From Mycobacterium tilburgii (lineage in GTDB: Bacteria; Actinomycetota; Actinomycetes; Mycobacteriales; Mycobacteriaceae): a stretch of DNA of 64,000 bases. Location of the stretch: positions 1-64,000 of the forward strand of contig NZ_LR655701.1 in assembly GCF_902168065.1 (NCBI RefSeq), in the 5' to 3' direction. Positions 40,776 to 50,551 of this stretch are shown here, one piece after another (the stretch's first letter is position 1; each line of letters begins with the position of its first letter). The notes under the pieces are model-generated. The model was given only the letters and a program-made list of their open reading frames with translations. It was not told where the DNA came from and searched no databases. The position numbers and the translations under genes were made by a program.

Positions 40776-41749
40776 GTGTTGGTGCCCACATCAACCGAAC
40801 GGTTAGTAGATACCAATGGGGTGCGGCTGCGGGTCGTCGAGGCCGGCGAGCGCGGAGCGCAGGTGGTCGTCTTGGCGCACGGGTTTCCCGAGTTGTCCTA
40901 CTCGTGGCGCCACCAGATCCCGGTGCTCGCGCGGGCTGGCTATCACGTGCTGGCACCCGATCAGCGCGGTTGCGGCGGGTCGTCGCGCCTGGAGCCGATC
41001 GATGCCTACAACATTCGGGAGCTGACCGCCGACATCGTCGGGTTGCTCGATGACGTCGGCGCCGAGCGAGCCGTCTGGATCGGCCACGATTGGGGTGCCC
41101 CGGTCGTCTGGCATGCGCCGCTGTTGCACCCGGACCGCGTCGCGGCCGTCGCCGCACTCAGCGTACCGGCCACGCCCAGATCACAGGCGCCACCGACGCA
41201 GCTGTGGCGCAAGATGTTCGGCGAAAACTTCTTCTACATCCTGTATTTCCAGGAGTCCAGCGTCGCCGACGCCGAGCTCAACGCCGAACAGTCCGCTTCA
41301 TCCGCCGCATCATGGGCAGCCTACGGACCGATGGTGACAAGTCCACGGGGATGCGGATGGTGGCACCCGGCCCGGAAGGTTTCATCGATCGCCTCCCCGA
41401 ATCCGATGCACTGCCGGACTGGATCAGCCAAGACGAACTCGACCACTACATCGCCAAGTTCTCCCGCACCGGATTCACCGGTGGCCTGAACTGGTACCGC
41501 AATTTCGACCGCAACTGGGAAATCACCGCCGACATCGCCGATGCGAAGACCTTGGTGCCGTGCTTGTTCATCGGCGGCACCGCCGATCCCGTGCTGGCCT
41601 TCACCCGTGCCGACCGTGCCATCGAGATCGTCTCCGATCCACACCGTCAGGTGATGATCGAGGTCGCGGGACACTGGCTGCAACAAGAACGGCCGGACCA
41701 GGTCAACTCGATACTGCTGGAATTCCTCAACGGATTGGAGCTGCGATGA
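40776..41749 (+). pseudogene. ephA: ephA, epoxide hydrolase, one frameshift
   Basis: EphA-type enzymes hydrolyse epoxides. From GTG 40776 the frame gives ERLVDTNGVRLRVVEAGE, VVLAHGFPELSYSWRHQIPV, the nucleophile Asp in WIGHDWGAPVVWHAPLL and FGENFFYILYFQE. At about 41288 the frame shifts from ELNAEQ to RFIRRIMGSL, and the rest (GFIDRLPESDALPDWISQ, GGLNWYRNFDRNWEITADI, the late His in EVAGHWLQQERPDQV) is in that frame, to 41749. The break separates nucleophile and charge relay, so no active enzyme is expected. ATGA joins it to the next decayed gene. Confidence 0.88.
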
Positions 41750-42833
41750 CCTCCCCCTTCGTTTCGGCGTCTTCATCACGACGTTTCATTTAATCGGCCA
41801 ATCTCCCACGGTGGCATTGGAATACGACATGGAACGCGTCGTCGCCCTGGACCGCCTGGGCTACGACGAAGCCTGATTCGGCGAACATCATTCCGGCGGC
41901 TACGAGTTGACCGCCTGCCCGGAAGTGTTCATCACGGCCGCGGCCGAACGGACCAAGCATATCCGGCTGGGCATCGGAGTGGTCTCACTGCCCTACCATC
42001 ACCCGCTGATGGTGGCCGACCGCTGGGTGCTGCTGGACCATCTGACCCGCGGCCAGGTCATGTTCGGCACCGGCCCGGGGGCGTTGCCGTCGGATGCCTA
42101 CATGATGGGCATCGACCCGGTCGATCAACGGCACATGATCACATGATGCAGGAATCGCCGGAGGCGATCCTGGCCTTGTTCCGCGCCGGACCCAACGAGG
42201 GCATCGACCGTCACACCGACCGGTTCACCCTGCGTGGCGCGCAGCTGAACATCCGGCCCTACACCTGGCCCTATCCGGGTCTCGACGGCGGCAATGATTT
42301 CGCCGTCCGGTCCGCGACTGGGCCGGTGCGATGGGCACGTCCCTGCTGTCACTGTCGATGTCGGTGCCCGGTGGTTACGCCGCCCTGGAGACCGCCTGGG
42401 AGATCGTGCGCGAACAAACGCCAAAGCCGGCCGCGACGAACCGGACCACACCGACTGGCGGGTGCTGTCCATCATGCACATTGCCGACACCCGCGAGCAG
42501 GCGATCCAGGATTGCACATATGCTGCAGGATTTCGCCAACTACTTCGGCGCGGTGGGGTTCGTCCCGCTGGCCAACACCGTGGAGGGCGCACAGTCACCA
42601 TATGAGTTCGTCGAAGACTATGCGGCCAAAGGGAATTGCTGTATAGGCACGCCCGACGACGCGATCGCGCACATCGAGGATCTGCTGGAACGGTCGGGCG
42701 GGTTCGGGAACTGCTGATGCTCGGTCATGACTGGGCCAAAGACTGCCGTGACCAACTGATCGTCCGTGCCGGCGAGGCCGCTATGAAGGCCATGACCGAG
42801 CACGTCGGCGAGCAGGAAGACGCGCTGCGGTGA
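41746..42833 (+). pseudogene. LLM-class flavin monooxygenase (Rv3618-like), badly decayed
   Basis: The start should read MTSPFRFGVFITTF but an indel after TTCG shifts it. YDMERVVALDRLGYDEA is followed by TGA at 41876 where the family has Trp (EAWFGEH). The 8-base unit ACATGATC at about 42135 is repeated, shifting DQRHMMQESPEA. Further shifts split SVPGGYAALETAWEIVREQ, DWRVLSIMHIADTREQAIQD and GFVPLANTVEGAQSPYEF. It ends in MTEHVGEQEDALR at 42833. At least six lesions are visible. It probably was an F420- or FMN-dependent oxidoreductase. Confidence 0.85.
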
Positions 42834-42904
42834 TGCGTGCCGCCGTGCTGCGGGACGGCCGCATGATCCTGCGCGACGATGTCCCCGACCCGGTACCGCT
42901 GGCG
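42833..42904 (+). pseudogene. 5' fragment of a zinc-type alcohol dehydrogenase
   Basis: ATG 42833 overlaps the stop of the LLM pseudogene (TGATG). It encodes MRAAVLRDGRMILRDDVPDP, then VPL, the usual start of a zinc-dependent dehydrogenase. After about 42900 the likeness ends at a junction with a minus-strand gene. Only some 23 of about 350 residues remain. Confidence 0.6.
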
Positions 42905-42940
42905 CAGCGGCGTTTGGAGCAGATCGAACACGGTGCTCAT
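42905..42940 (-). pseudogene. 5' fragment of a GXGXG (glutamate synthase-type) gene
   Basis: The minus strand has ATG 42940 overlapping the TGA of the amidotransferase remnant and encodes MSTVFDLLQTPLR. This resembles the start of the GXGXG-domain gene that follows the amidotransferase gene in related glutamine-synthetase-associated clusters. It is cut off near 42903 by the alcohol dehydrogenase fragment. Confidence 0.5.
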
Positions 42941-43278
42941 CTGGTCCACGCGTAGATTATCTCGGGTTCGGGTTCCCAGACGCGGGCCAGCTCGACACCG
43001 GGCAGTTGGGCGAGCGCACGATATTCGCTGGCCATCGCAACCCAGTCGGCGGTCTTGGCGATCACCGCGGGCTTGCATGCGATGGCGTCGCGGACCACCG
43101 CGAACGAGTTGCGATCGGAGACCAGAAGTGTGTAGAACCCGTCGAACGCGGCGCACAGCGCGTTCGGGATGTCCATGCCGTCGGCGAGCGCTGCTTGGCG
43201 ACATCGGGGCCAACCGCGTAGGGGTGGCCAGCCCGAAAGGTTCACCGCAGACTCGGTCGCCATGCGGGGTGTGGCCGG
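42937..43278 (-). pseudogene. Class II glutamine amidotransferase (glutamate synthase-like), remnant
   Basis: The C-terminal part is clear: ALCAAFDGFYTLLVSDRNSF, AVVRDAIACKPAVIAKTADW, VAMASEYRALAQLPGVELAR, and the end PEIIYAWTR with TGA at 42939-42937. Before it RMATESAVNLSGW is the region that should lead into GCHPY and the nucleophile-bearing domain, but about 50 residues are deleted. The N-terminal catalytic Cys is absent. It lies between the hpt stop and a deletion junction. Confidence 0.65.
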
Positions 43279-43298
43279 CGCCCTGAACCCAGCACACC

Positions 43299-43901
43299 CT
43301 ACTGCTCGTAAATCCGCGGGTCCAGCGTGCCGATGTAGGACAGGTCGCGGTAGCGCTCGTCGTAGTCCAGGCCGAAGCCCACAACGAATTCGTTGGGAAT
43401 GTCGAAGCCCACGTAGGCGATCTCGACGCTGGCGCGCTGCGCGTCGGGCTTGCGCAGCAACGTGCACACCCGCAGTGAGCGGGGACGCCGAGTCTTCAGG
43501 TTCCGCAGCAGCCAGGACAGGGTCAGCCCGGAATCCACGATGTCCTCGACGATCAGCACATCGCGATCGTTGATGTCGCGGTCCAGGTCTTTGAGAATGC
43601 GCACCACACCCGACGACGTCGAGGATCCGTAGGAGCTGACGGCCATGAACTCGAACTGCGTCGGCAGCGGGATCGCCCGCGCCAGATCGGTGACGAACAG
43701 GACCGCGCCCTTGAGCACGGTGATCAACAGCAAATCGTGGTCGCTGCGGGTGGCCGCGTCGCCGTAGTCGTTGCCGATCTGCTCGCCGAGCTCGCCGATG
43801 CGCGCCTGAATCTGCTCCGTGGTGAGCAGGACGGACTTGATATCCCCCGGGTACAGCTCCACGGGCTGCTCGGGCGTTATCGCCGGGGAGGTCTGGGCCA
43901 C
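43299..43901 (-). CDS. hpt: Hypoxanthine-guanine phosphoribosyltransferase
   Basis: Hpt salvages hypoxanthine and guanine. The 200-residue protein has [20 protein letters not shown], the PRPP motif [19 protein letters not shown] and [19 protein letters not shown]. It lies downstream of tilS on the minus strand as in M. tuberculosis and ends before the amidotransferase remnant. The frame is intact. Confidence 0.95.
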   Translation of the reverse strand: MAQTSPAITPEQPVELYPGDIKSVLLTTEQIQARIGELGEQIGNDYGDAATRSDHDLLLITVLKGAVLFVTDLARAIPLPTQFEFMAVSSYGSSTSSGVVRILKDLDRDINDRDVLIVEDIVDSGLTLSWLLRNLKTRRPRSLRVCTLLRKPDAQRASVEIAYVGFDIPNEFVVGFGLDYDERYRDLSYIGTLDPRIYEQ

Positions 43902-43962
43902 GCCCCACAGCGTGCCACGTCAGCCGCTGAACAACCAACGGCGCCGCCGGTTTTAGGGGTAT

Positions 43963-44931
43963 TCACACAGGCTCGCGCCGCAAGATCAGCATGCCGTCGC
44001 GCCGACCCGCGATCAGCCGCTCGAGCGGCGCGTCGGAACCGACCGCCACGCCGCCCTGCCCGCGCCACGCGGTGATCAGCCGGTTGACCCCGCGGATCTG
44101 CTTGTCGGTCAGCCCGGTCGAGCCGCCGGCTAGCAGCCAGCCCCGGATGACCCGCCGCCGCACCGGGTCGGCCAGGGTGGCCAGCGACGCCGCCCGCAGC
44201 CCGGCACCCTCTATGACACCGGGCAGCGCCTCGGCGGCGAGCTCGTCGAGGAAGCCGGTGTCCTCCCGCAGCGCCGTCGCCGTTCGGGCCAGCGCCTCGG
44301 CCACACCGCCGCCCAGCACCTCTTCGAGCAGCGGTAACACCTCGAGCCGCAGCCGGGTTCGGGTGAAGCGGCGATCGGAGTTGTGCGGGTCCTGCCAGGC
44401 TTCTAGGCCCAGCTCCCGGCAGGCGGCGTGGGTGGTGGCGCGCCGGACCCCGAGCAGCGGCCGACACCACGGTGGATCGTGCGGGCACATCCCGGCGATG
44501 GAGCGGGCACCGGAACCGCGGCCCAGCCCCAGCAGCACCGTCTCGGCCTGGTCGTCGAGGGTGTGAGCCAGCAGAACCGGCCCGCACCGGGCGCCGCGCA
44601 ACGCGGCGTAGCGGGCGGTTCGGGCCGCGGCCTCGGGGCCGCCGGCGGGCCCGGTTGGACCCACCTGAACGGTGATCACTTGTGCGGCAACGCATCCCAA
44701 CGCGATGGCTTGGTCGCGCGCGGTGTAGGCGACGGTCGCCGACTCGGGCTGCAGGCCGTGGTCCACGATCAGCGCGGTGGTCGGCCGTAGCTTGGCCGCG
44801 ACGGCGGTGAGGGCAAGCGAATCCGGTCCGCCCGACAGCGCCATCGACCACTGGTCCCCGGCGACCGGATAGGTGTCGACGAACGCCTCGACAGCGGCGC
44901 GCAGCTGCCCTAGAGGACCCTGTCGATCCAT
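43963..44931 (-). CDS. tilS: tRNA(Ile)-lysidine synthase
   Basis: TilS modifies the wobble C of tRNA-Ile2 with lysine and is essential. The 322-residue protein has the PP-loop MALSGGPDSLALTAVAAK, the motif LIVDHGLQPES, VLLAHTLDDQAETVLLGLGRGSG and RPLLGVRRATTHAACRELG with DPHNSDRRFTRTRLR. It overlaps the upstream gene by 22 bases and lies ahead of hpt. The frame is intact. Confidence 0.95.
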   Translation of the reverse strand: MDRQGPLGQLRAAVEAFVDTYPVAGDQWSMALSGGPDSLALTAVAAKLRPTTALIVDHGLQPESATVAYTARDQAIALGCVAAQVITVQVGPTGPAGGPEAAARTARYAALRGARCGPVLLAHTLDDQAETVLLGLGRGSGARSIAGMCPHDPPWCRPLLGVRRATTHAACRELGLEAWQDPHNSDRRFTRTRLRLEVLPLLEEVLGGGVAEALARTATALREDTGFLDELAAEALPGVIEGAGLRAASLATLADPVRRRVIRGWLLAGGSTGLTDKQIRGVNRLITAWRGQGGVAVGSDAPLERLIAGRRDGMLILRREPV

Positions 44932-45962
44932 CGCTGCGGCTCTTCGATCTCGGCGGGCAGCGGCAACGGCTCGGGGCCCGACCAGACGGCGTTGAACCGC
45001 TGCATGCCGACCCGGACCACGACCTGGTCGACGAAGGCCTTACCGCGGGTGTACTGGCTGAGCTTGGCATCCAGGCCCAGCAGGGCGCGCACCAGCCACT
45101 GCAACGGCGGTTGCCTGCGCTGACGCCTGTCGTCGAAGCGGTCACGGATGGTGGCGACCGACGGCACCGCCTTAGTTCTGACCGCATCCATCACGTGCTC
45201 GGCGTGGGCCTCCAGCAGGGTGCCCAGCACCAGCAGCTGATCTAATGCCCGGCGCTGCGGCTCGGACTGGACAGCGCGTACCAGCCCGACGATGCCGGAC
45301 GGGGCCTCGTCGGCCTCGGACCCGCCCCGCCCGGGATTGCGCACGTAGTCGGCCAGCCGGCTCGCCACCGCGCCGAGATTGTCGCCGGCGTCGCAGGTCA
45401 GCAACGCCGGCGCGTCCGACATGTAGTCGAGCAGCCGCGGGTTGGCGGTGAACTGCACGCGGTGGGTCACCTCGTGCAGGCAGACCCACAGCCGGAAAGC
45501 GGCCGGGGCCACCCGCAGCTGCCGCTCAACCGCGATGACGTTGGGATACACCAACAGCAGACAGCCCTGCCTGTCGTCGGCGAACGGGTCGTACTGGCCG
45601 AGAATGCCGGACGCCGCGAAGGCCAGCACGGCACCGGTTTGCGCGCCGTCGAGCCAGCCGGTGAACAGGCTCCGTGGCCTTTCGGTGCCGTTGGTCATCA
45701 ACCGCATCGAGTTCGCCGCGGCCCGAACCCCGTCTCCGCGGTCGACGACGCGCGCGTCCGGTACCTCGCCGCCGGTGGCCAGCCCGGTGACGTCGCGCAC
45801 CAGCGGTTCGGCTTTGGTCGACGAACGGGCCAGCTCGCCGATCACCTGACGGCGGGTGTAGTCGCTGGCCGGCGGACCGGGCCGGGCCAGCCGGACACCG
45901 ACGGTGGCGGCGAAGCCCCAATCGACGGCGGCACCCAGGGTCAGCTCGGACGACGACGTCAT
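44910..45962 (-). CDS. Zinc-dependent metalloprotease-like protein (DUF2342), Rv3626c-like
   Basis: This 350-residue protein belongs to the family often called F420 biosynthesis-associated or zinc-dependent metalloprotease. The HExxH motif is in LWVCLHEVTHRVQFTANPRL, with later conserved Glu/His in GTLLEAHAEHVMDAV. ATG 45962 overlaps the dacB TGA (ATGA). The frame is intact. A role in F420 synthesis is not shown by the neighbours, which are envelope and tRNA genes. Confidence 0.85.
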   Translation of the reverse strand: MTSSSELTLGAAVDWGFAATVGVRLARPGPPASDYTRRQVIGELARSSTKAEPLVRDVTGLATGGEVPDARVVDRGDGVRAAANSMRLMTNGTERPRSLFTGWLDGAQTGAVLAFAASGILGQYDPFADDRQGCLLLVYPNVIAVERQLRVAPAAFRLWVCLHEVTHRVQFTANPRLLDYMSDAPALLTCDAGDNLGAVASRLADYVRNPGRGGSEADEAPSGIVGLVRAVQSEPQRRALDQLLVLGTLLEAHAEHVMDAVRTKAVPSVATIRDRFDDRRQRRQPPLQWLVRALLGLDAKLSQYTRGKAFVDQVVVRVGMQRFNAVWSGPEPLPLPAEIEEPQRWIDRVL

Positions 45963-47344
45963 GTGCACCCGCACGTCCACAGCTGGGTGGCCAGGGCGTC
46001 CATCGCGTTGCGTCCGTTGGGACCCGCGGCGTTGGAGAGGAACGCGAAGGTGAGCACCCGCCCGCTGCGGTCGGTGACCACCCCGACCAGCGAGTTGATC
46101 GCGGTGAGCGAACCGGTTTTGGCACGTAACCAGCCGGCCGGTCCCTGATTGGTGGCCTGGTCCAGGAAGCGTTCGGCCAGCGTCCCGCTGCCGCCGGCGA
46201 TCGGCAGCAGGTCCAACAGCGCGCGCAATGACGGCTGGTCCGGGCCGGCAGCCGCCTGTATCGTGCCGTCCAGGGTCCGGGCGGTCAGGCGGTCGTCGAC
46301 GGAAAGTCCGCTGGAGTCCAGTAGCGTAGCGCCGGCGGTGTCGACGTGGGCGGTGTTCAACCGGTTGGTGACCGCGTCAACCGCGCCCGCGAAGCTGCGC
46401 GGCCGGTTGATCGCCGTCGCCACCTCACGCCCGATGGATTCGGCCAGCACATTGTCGGAGTGGTCCATCATCTCGCCGAGCCGCTGCACCAGCGGCGCGG
46501 ACTGCACCACCGCCAGCTGGCGCGCCCCGGACGGCGCCGTGCCGATGGCCACCGCGGCCGGATCCAGGCCCAGCGCCTTGGCCAGCTCACGCCCGGCGTC
46601 CAACGCCGGTGTCTTGGACCGCCGCGAGTTGACCGTGCTGGGCTGAATGCGCCCGCAGTCGATCATCACCGGCTCGATCGGCGCGATGTCCCCGTTGTCG
46701 ATGTCGGTCGGGTCCCAGCCCGATGCCATCGTCGGGCCGGTAAACGCCGAGATGTCCACCTGCACGGCCGTCGGCGTCATGCCGCTGCGATGAATCTGCT
46801 CGACCAGATCACCGATCCGGGGCGCGCCGCGATACCAGGTGGGCACGTCGGGCGGTGCCGCGGACAGCGTCGGGTCGCCCGCGCCGACCAGCACGACGGG
46901 TCCCTGCGCGTTCGTGCTGCCGGCCACCACGCGGGTGCTGATCCGGGCCTGGCGATCCAGCGTCAGCAGGGCTGCGGCCGCGGTCAGCACCTTGTTGGTC
47001 GACGCCGGCACCAGCGGCATGTCGTCGGCCAGCTGCCAAAGTTGTTTGCCGGTGAGGGCGTCGGTGATCCGACCGCCGAACCGGCCCAGGTTGGGATCGG
47101 CAACCACCGGCGCCAACACGGCCGCCAGCCCGCCGGGCGACGGCGTCTCAGCGTTGTCGGCGACCGGCACGACGCCCGGCTTCAGGATCGGCGGCCGGGG
47201 CGGCGGTACCGGAGCGTGGGTGGCGCTACTGCCGTGCCCACCCGTGGTGAAGAAAGTTGCGGCGACCACCACGGCGGCGACGAACGCCAGCACGGCCAAC
47301 CCGATCAAGACCTGGGTGGATTTCCGCCAGCGAGTACGACCCAT
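45959..47344 (-). CDS. dacB: D-alanyl-D-alanine carboxypeptidase (PBP4 type)
   Basis: DacB trims peptidoglycan peptides outside the membrane. The 461-residue protein has a membrane anchor (VLIGLAVLAFVAAVVVAATF), a Pro-rich linker, and the penicillin-binding motifs STNK (PLVPASTNKVLTAAAALL), SDN (MMDHSDNVLAESIG) and KTG (WLRAKTGSLTAINSL). ATG 47344 lies after GGAGGGTG. The stop overlaps the next gene by four bases. The frame is intact. Confidence 0.94.
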   Translation of the reverse strand: MGRTRWRKSTQVLIGLAVLAFVAAVVVAATFFTTGGHGSSATHAPVPPPRPPILKPGVVPVADNAETPSPGGLAAVLAPVVADPNLGRFGGRITDALTGKQLWQLADDMPLVPASTNKVLTAAAALLTLDRQARISTRVVAGSTNAQGPVVLVGAGDPTLSAAPPDVPTWYRGAPRIGDLVEQIHRSGMTPTAVQVDISAFTGPTMASGWDPTDIDNGDIAPIEPVMIDCGRIQPSTVNSRRSKTPALDAGRELAKALGLDPAAVAIGTAPSGARQLAVVQSAPLVQRLGEMMDHSDNVLAESIGREVATAINRPRSFAGAVDAVTNRLNTAHVDTAGATLLDSSGLSVDDRLTARTLDGTIQAAAGPDQPSLRALLDLLPIAGGSGTLAERFLDQATNQGPAGWLRAKTGSLTAINSLVGVVTDRSGRVLTFAFLSNAAGPNGRNAMDALATQLWTCGCT

Positions 47345-47470
47345 CACCCTCCTGACTGTTTGGTCCTATTCTGCCGAATCTGCCTGATGACGCTCGACTA
47401 GGGTGATCCGCGACGAACCAGACCGACCCGGGTCCAACCCCGACCGACTTTCTTTTAAGGAGCCGAGACA

Positions 47471-47959
47471 GTGCAATTCGACGTGGTCATCGAGATCCCG
47501 AAAGGCCAACGGAACAAGTACGAAGTCGATCATGAGACCGGGCGGGTGAAGCTGGACCGCTACCTCTACACCTCGATGGCCTACCCCACCGACTACGGCT
47601 TCATCGAGAACAGCCTCGGTGAAGACGGCGACCCGCTGGACGTGCTGCTACTGTTGCCGGAGTCGGTGTTCCCGGGTGTGCTCGTCGAGGCGCGGCCGGT
47701 GGGCATGTTCAAAATGGTCGACGAGGCCGGTAGCGACGACAAGGTGCTGTGTGTGCCGGCCGGCGATCACCGGTGGGACTACATCCAGGACATCGGCGAC
47801 GTGCCAGCGTACGAGTTGGACGTCATCAAGCATTTCTTCTCGCAATACAAGGCGCTCGAGCCGGGCAAGTACGTCAAGGCGGCGAACTGGGCAGGCCGGA
47901 CCGAGGCCGAGGCGGAGGTGGAACGCTCCTTCGCGCGGTTCAAAGAGGTCGGGCACTAA
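47471..47959 (+). CDS. ppa: Inorganic pyrophosphatase
   Basis: Ppa splits pyrophosphate and drives biosynthesis. The 162-residue family I protein starts at GTG 47471 after AAGGAG and has [43 protein letters not shown] and the metal-binding Asp residues in GDPLD and GDVPAYELD. It is divergent from dacB. The frame is intact. Confidence 0.96.
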   Translation: MQFDVVIEIPKGQRNKYEVDHETGRVKLDRYLYTSMAYPTDYGFIENSLGEDGDPLDVLLLLPESVFPGVLVEARPVGMFKMVDEAGSDDKVLCVPAGDHRWDYIQDIGDVPAYELDVIKHFFSQYKALEPGKYVKAANWAGRTEAEAEVERSFARFKEVGH

Positions 47960-48009
47960 CCGCCCGCGCTCTTTGAACCACGCACCGAACCGACCGCGGC
48001 TCGCGCGGG

Positions 48010-49120
48010 TCAGCCGATTTTAGCGGTGCACCGGCTGCGCAGCACGCTCCAGCCCAGCGCCGCACTGACGAAAACGACGCCCATCGAGGCGGTGACGACT
48101 TGGTGGATCCGGTACCGCTCGTCGATGGACAGCAGCATGATCACCGACAACGCGCCGATCGCCCAGTGCGCGGTGTTCCAGGTACACGAAGCGGTCCAGC
48201 GTCTGCTGCTGGACTAGAGTAGATGGTGATCGAGCGAACGAACATCGAACCGATCAGCCCGAGAACCAGGGCAATAGATGATCGGGTCCGACGTAATCGC
48301 GAACGCACCGGTGACCCCGTCGAACGAGAAGGCCGCGTCGAGCACCTCCAGGTAAACGAACAGCGTCAACCCGGCGCGGCCCGTCGCCAAAACCAGTGCG
48401 TCCGAAAGGTTTCAGTGTCGGCGGGGTCAACGTGGATGCCCGCGGACCGGAACGCGTGGCTCAGGCTGTTGACAATCAGGTAGCTCACCAGGCCCAGCAG
48501 CCCGGCCGTCAACACCGTCGTGCAACTCGTCGCCGGAGCGGGTCAACTGCGCGCCGACCAGGACCAGCGCGACCGTGGCGACCACCACCGACACCTGGTC
48601 GAGACGTCCGACCCACGCGAGCGGGACCTCAATCCACTCGATGTCTCGGTCCTTGAAGATGAAATCCAGAAACAGCATCAGCACGAACAGGCCGCCGAAT
48701 GCGGCGACCTGCGGGTGCGCGGCCGTGACCAGCTTCTCGTAGCTCGGCGACCCGTAGGAGAATTCCAGGGCGCCGTACGAGGGAGGAGCGGACGCCAGCT
48801 GCAGCGCGCGGACCGGGTCGACTCCCGCGGTCGCCCACACGATGAGCAAGGGAAACAGCAGCCGCATGCCGAAGACGGCGACCAGGATCCCGATGGTCAA
48901 AAACATCTGCCGCCAGAACGGGCTCATCCGCTTGAGCACAGCCGCGTTGATCACCGCGTTGTCGAAGGACAGCGACACCTGCACGCCGAGGGCGATCAAC
49001 AGGTACAAGGCGTCGAACCCGCCGTGGACGAACCCCAGTACCAGGGCCGCCACGGTGACTATCAGCGAAATCCCTAAAAGATGCGAGCGGCGGCGCTGGA
49101 TCCTTCCTGACAGCCGCCCA
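48010..49120 (-). pseudogene. DUF475/TerC-like membrane protein (Rv3629c-like), frameshifted
   Basis: The N-terminal half is open and normal: GISLIVTVAALVLGFVHGG, GVQVSLSFDNAVINAAVLKR and VVVATVALVLVGAQLTRSGD. After GDELHD near 48530 the frame shifts; VLTAGLLGLVSYLIVNSLSH and SAGIHVDPADTETF are in the next frame, and the rest (VTGAFAITSDPIIY, VVTASMGVVFVSAALGWSVL to TAKIG) needs several more shifts. The acidic FDNAVINA motif that binds metals in TerC-like proteins remains, but the second half is scrambled. Several indels exclude a simple readthrough. Confidence 0.82.
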
Positions 49121-49238
49121 CACTATGGCGAAGCTGGTCGTGACCGCCAGCCCTACCGTCGCGCACTTATTATTTTTATTTTCAGATTGTGGCGATGACG
49201 GCGGTGGGTGAGGATGATCGGCCGAAAGCGCCGCCTCG

Positions 49239-50537
49239 ATGACCGAAGTCGGCGGCGCGGCGGCGCCCCTGGGTGCTGCCCCGGCCGGGGGACCGTCCCA
49301 GGGACCGATCGCGCGCGGCAGCGTGGCCCGGGTCGGTATCGCGACCGCGCTCACCGCGGCCTGCGGCTACGCCGTGATCTACTTGGCGGCTCGGGACCTG
49401 GCGCCGAGTGGCTTCTCGGTGTTCGGTGTGTTCTGGGGCGCGTTCAGCCTGGCCACCGGTGCCGCGTTCGGTCTGCTGCAGGAGACCACCCGGGAGGTCC
49501 GCGCCAACCGCTCCCCGGAGGCGGCGCCGTTTACCGGCGAACCGCGCAACCATCCGCTGCGGGTGGCGGCGCTGGTCGGCGTCGCCGCGGCCGTCGTGAT
49601 CACGGGCACCTCGCCGCTGTGGAGCGGGCGGGTTTTCATCGAACAGCGGTGGCTGTCGGTGGCCCTGCTGGCGGTCGGGCTGGCCGGTTTTTGTGTGCAC
49701 GCCACCCTGCTGGGCATGCTGGCCGGCACCGATCGGTGGACGCAGTACGGCGCGTTGATGGTGACCGACGCGGTCATGCGGGTGGCGATCGCGACCACGA
49801 CGTTCGTCCTCGCCTGGGGCTTGACCGGGTACCTATGGGCCACCGTGGCCGGCGTGGTGGCCTGGCTGATCATCCTGCTGGCCGCGCCCGGTGCCCGCGC
49901 CGCGGCCCGGATGCTCACGCCGGGCGACACCGTGACATTCCTGCGGGGCACCGCGCATTCGATCACCGCGGCCGGGGCCAGCGCGATCCTGGTGATGGGA
50001 TTCCCCGTGCTGCTCAAGTTGACGTCGAATGAGCTTGGGGCACAAGGCGGTGTGATCATCCTGGCGGTGACGCTGACCCGGGCGCCGCTGCTGGTGCCGT
50101 TGACGGCCATGCAGGGCAACCTGATCGCGCATTTCGTCGACGAAGGTCGCAACCGGCTGCGGGCGCTGTTGGCGCCGACGGTGCTCATAGGTGGCACCGG
50201 CGCGGTGGGAGTGGTGGCCGCCGGGCTGGTCGGACCGTGGCTGCTGCGGGTCGCCTTCGGCTCTCAATACGACGTCAGCAGCGAGCTGCTGGCATGGCTG
50301 ACCGGAGCGGCGGTGACGATCGCGATGCTGACCCTCGCCGGCGCCGCGGCGGTCGCGGCCGCGCTGCACCGGGCGTACGCGCTCGGCTGGGTGGGCGCGA
50401 CCGTCGTGTCGGGGCTGTTGCTGCTGCTGCCGCTGCCGCTGCAGACCCGCACCGTGGTCGCGCTGTGCTGTGGTCCGCTGGTCGGAATCGCAGTACACCT
50501 GATCGCGCTGGCGCGTGCCGAGCGCCTAACCGGCTGA
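49239..50537 (+). CDS. Polysaccharide-type membrane exporter, Rv3630-like
   Basis: This 432-residue protein has about 12 hydrophobic segments and looks like a MATE/Wzx-type flippase. Examples are ALTAACGYAVIYLAARDLA, FSVFGVFWGAFSLATGAAFG and LLALVGVAAAV-like stretches, with APLLVPLTAMQGNLIAHFV in the second half. It is the first gene of a plus-strand group with a glycosyltransferase and a small DUF2304 protein that end at galE1, so it may export a lipid-linked sugar. The frame is intact. Confidence 0.82.
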   Translation: MTEVGGAAAPLGAAPAGGPSQGPIARGSVARVGIATALTAACGYAVIYLAARDLAPSGFSVFGVFWGAFSLATGAAFGLLQETTREVRANRSPEAAPFTGEPRNHPLRVAALVGVAAAVVITGTSPLWSGRVFIEQRWLSVALLAVGLAGFCVHATLLGMLAGTDRWTQYGALMVTDAVMRVAIATTTFVLAWGLTGYLWATVAGVVAWLIILLAAPGARAAARMLTPGDTVTFLRGTAHSITAAGASAILVMGFPVLLKLTSNELGAQGGVIILAVTLTRAPLLVPLTAMQGNLIAHFVDEGRNRLRALLAPTVLIGGTGAVGVVAAGLVGPWLLRVAFGSQYDVSSELLAWLTGAAVTIAMLTLAGAAAVAAALHRAYALGWVGATVVSGLLLLLPLPLQTRTVVALCCGPLVGIAVHLIALARAERLTG

Positions 50538-50551
50538 TCCTGGCTAACCTG

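Noticed and set aside
41876..41878. TGA in EA-stop-FGEH read as selenocysteine
   Set aside because: The family has Trp here, the gene has many other lesions, and no SECIS-like hairpin is evident; a Trp to stop mutation is simpler.
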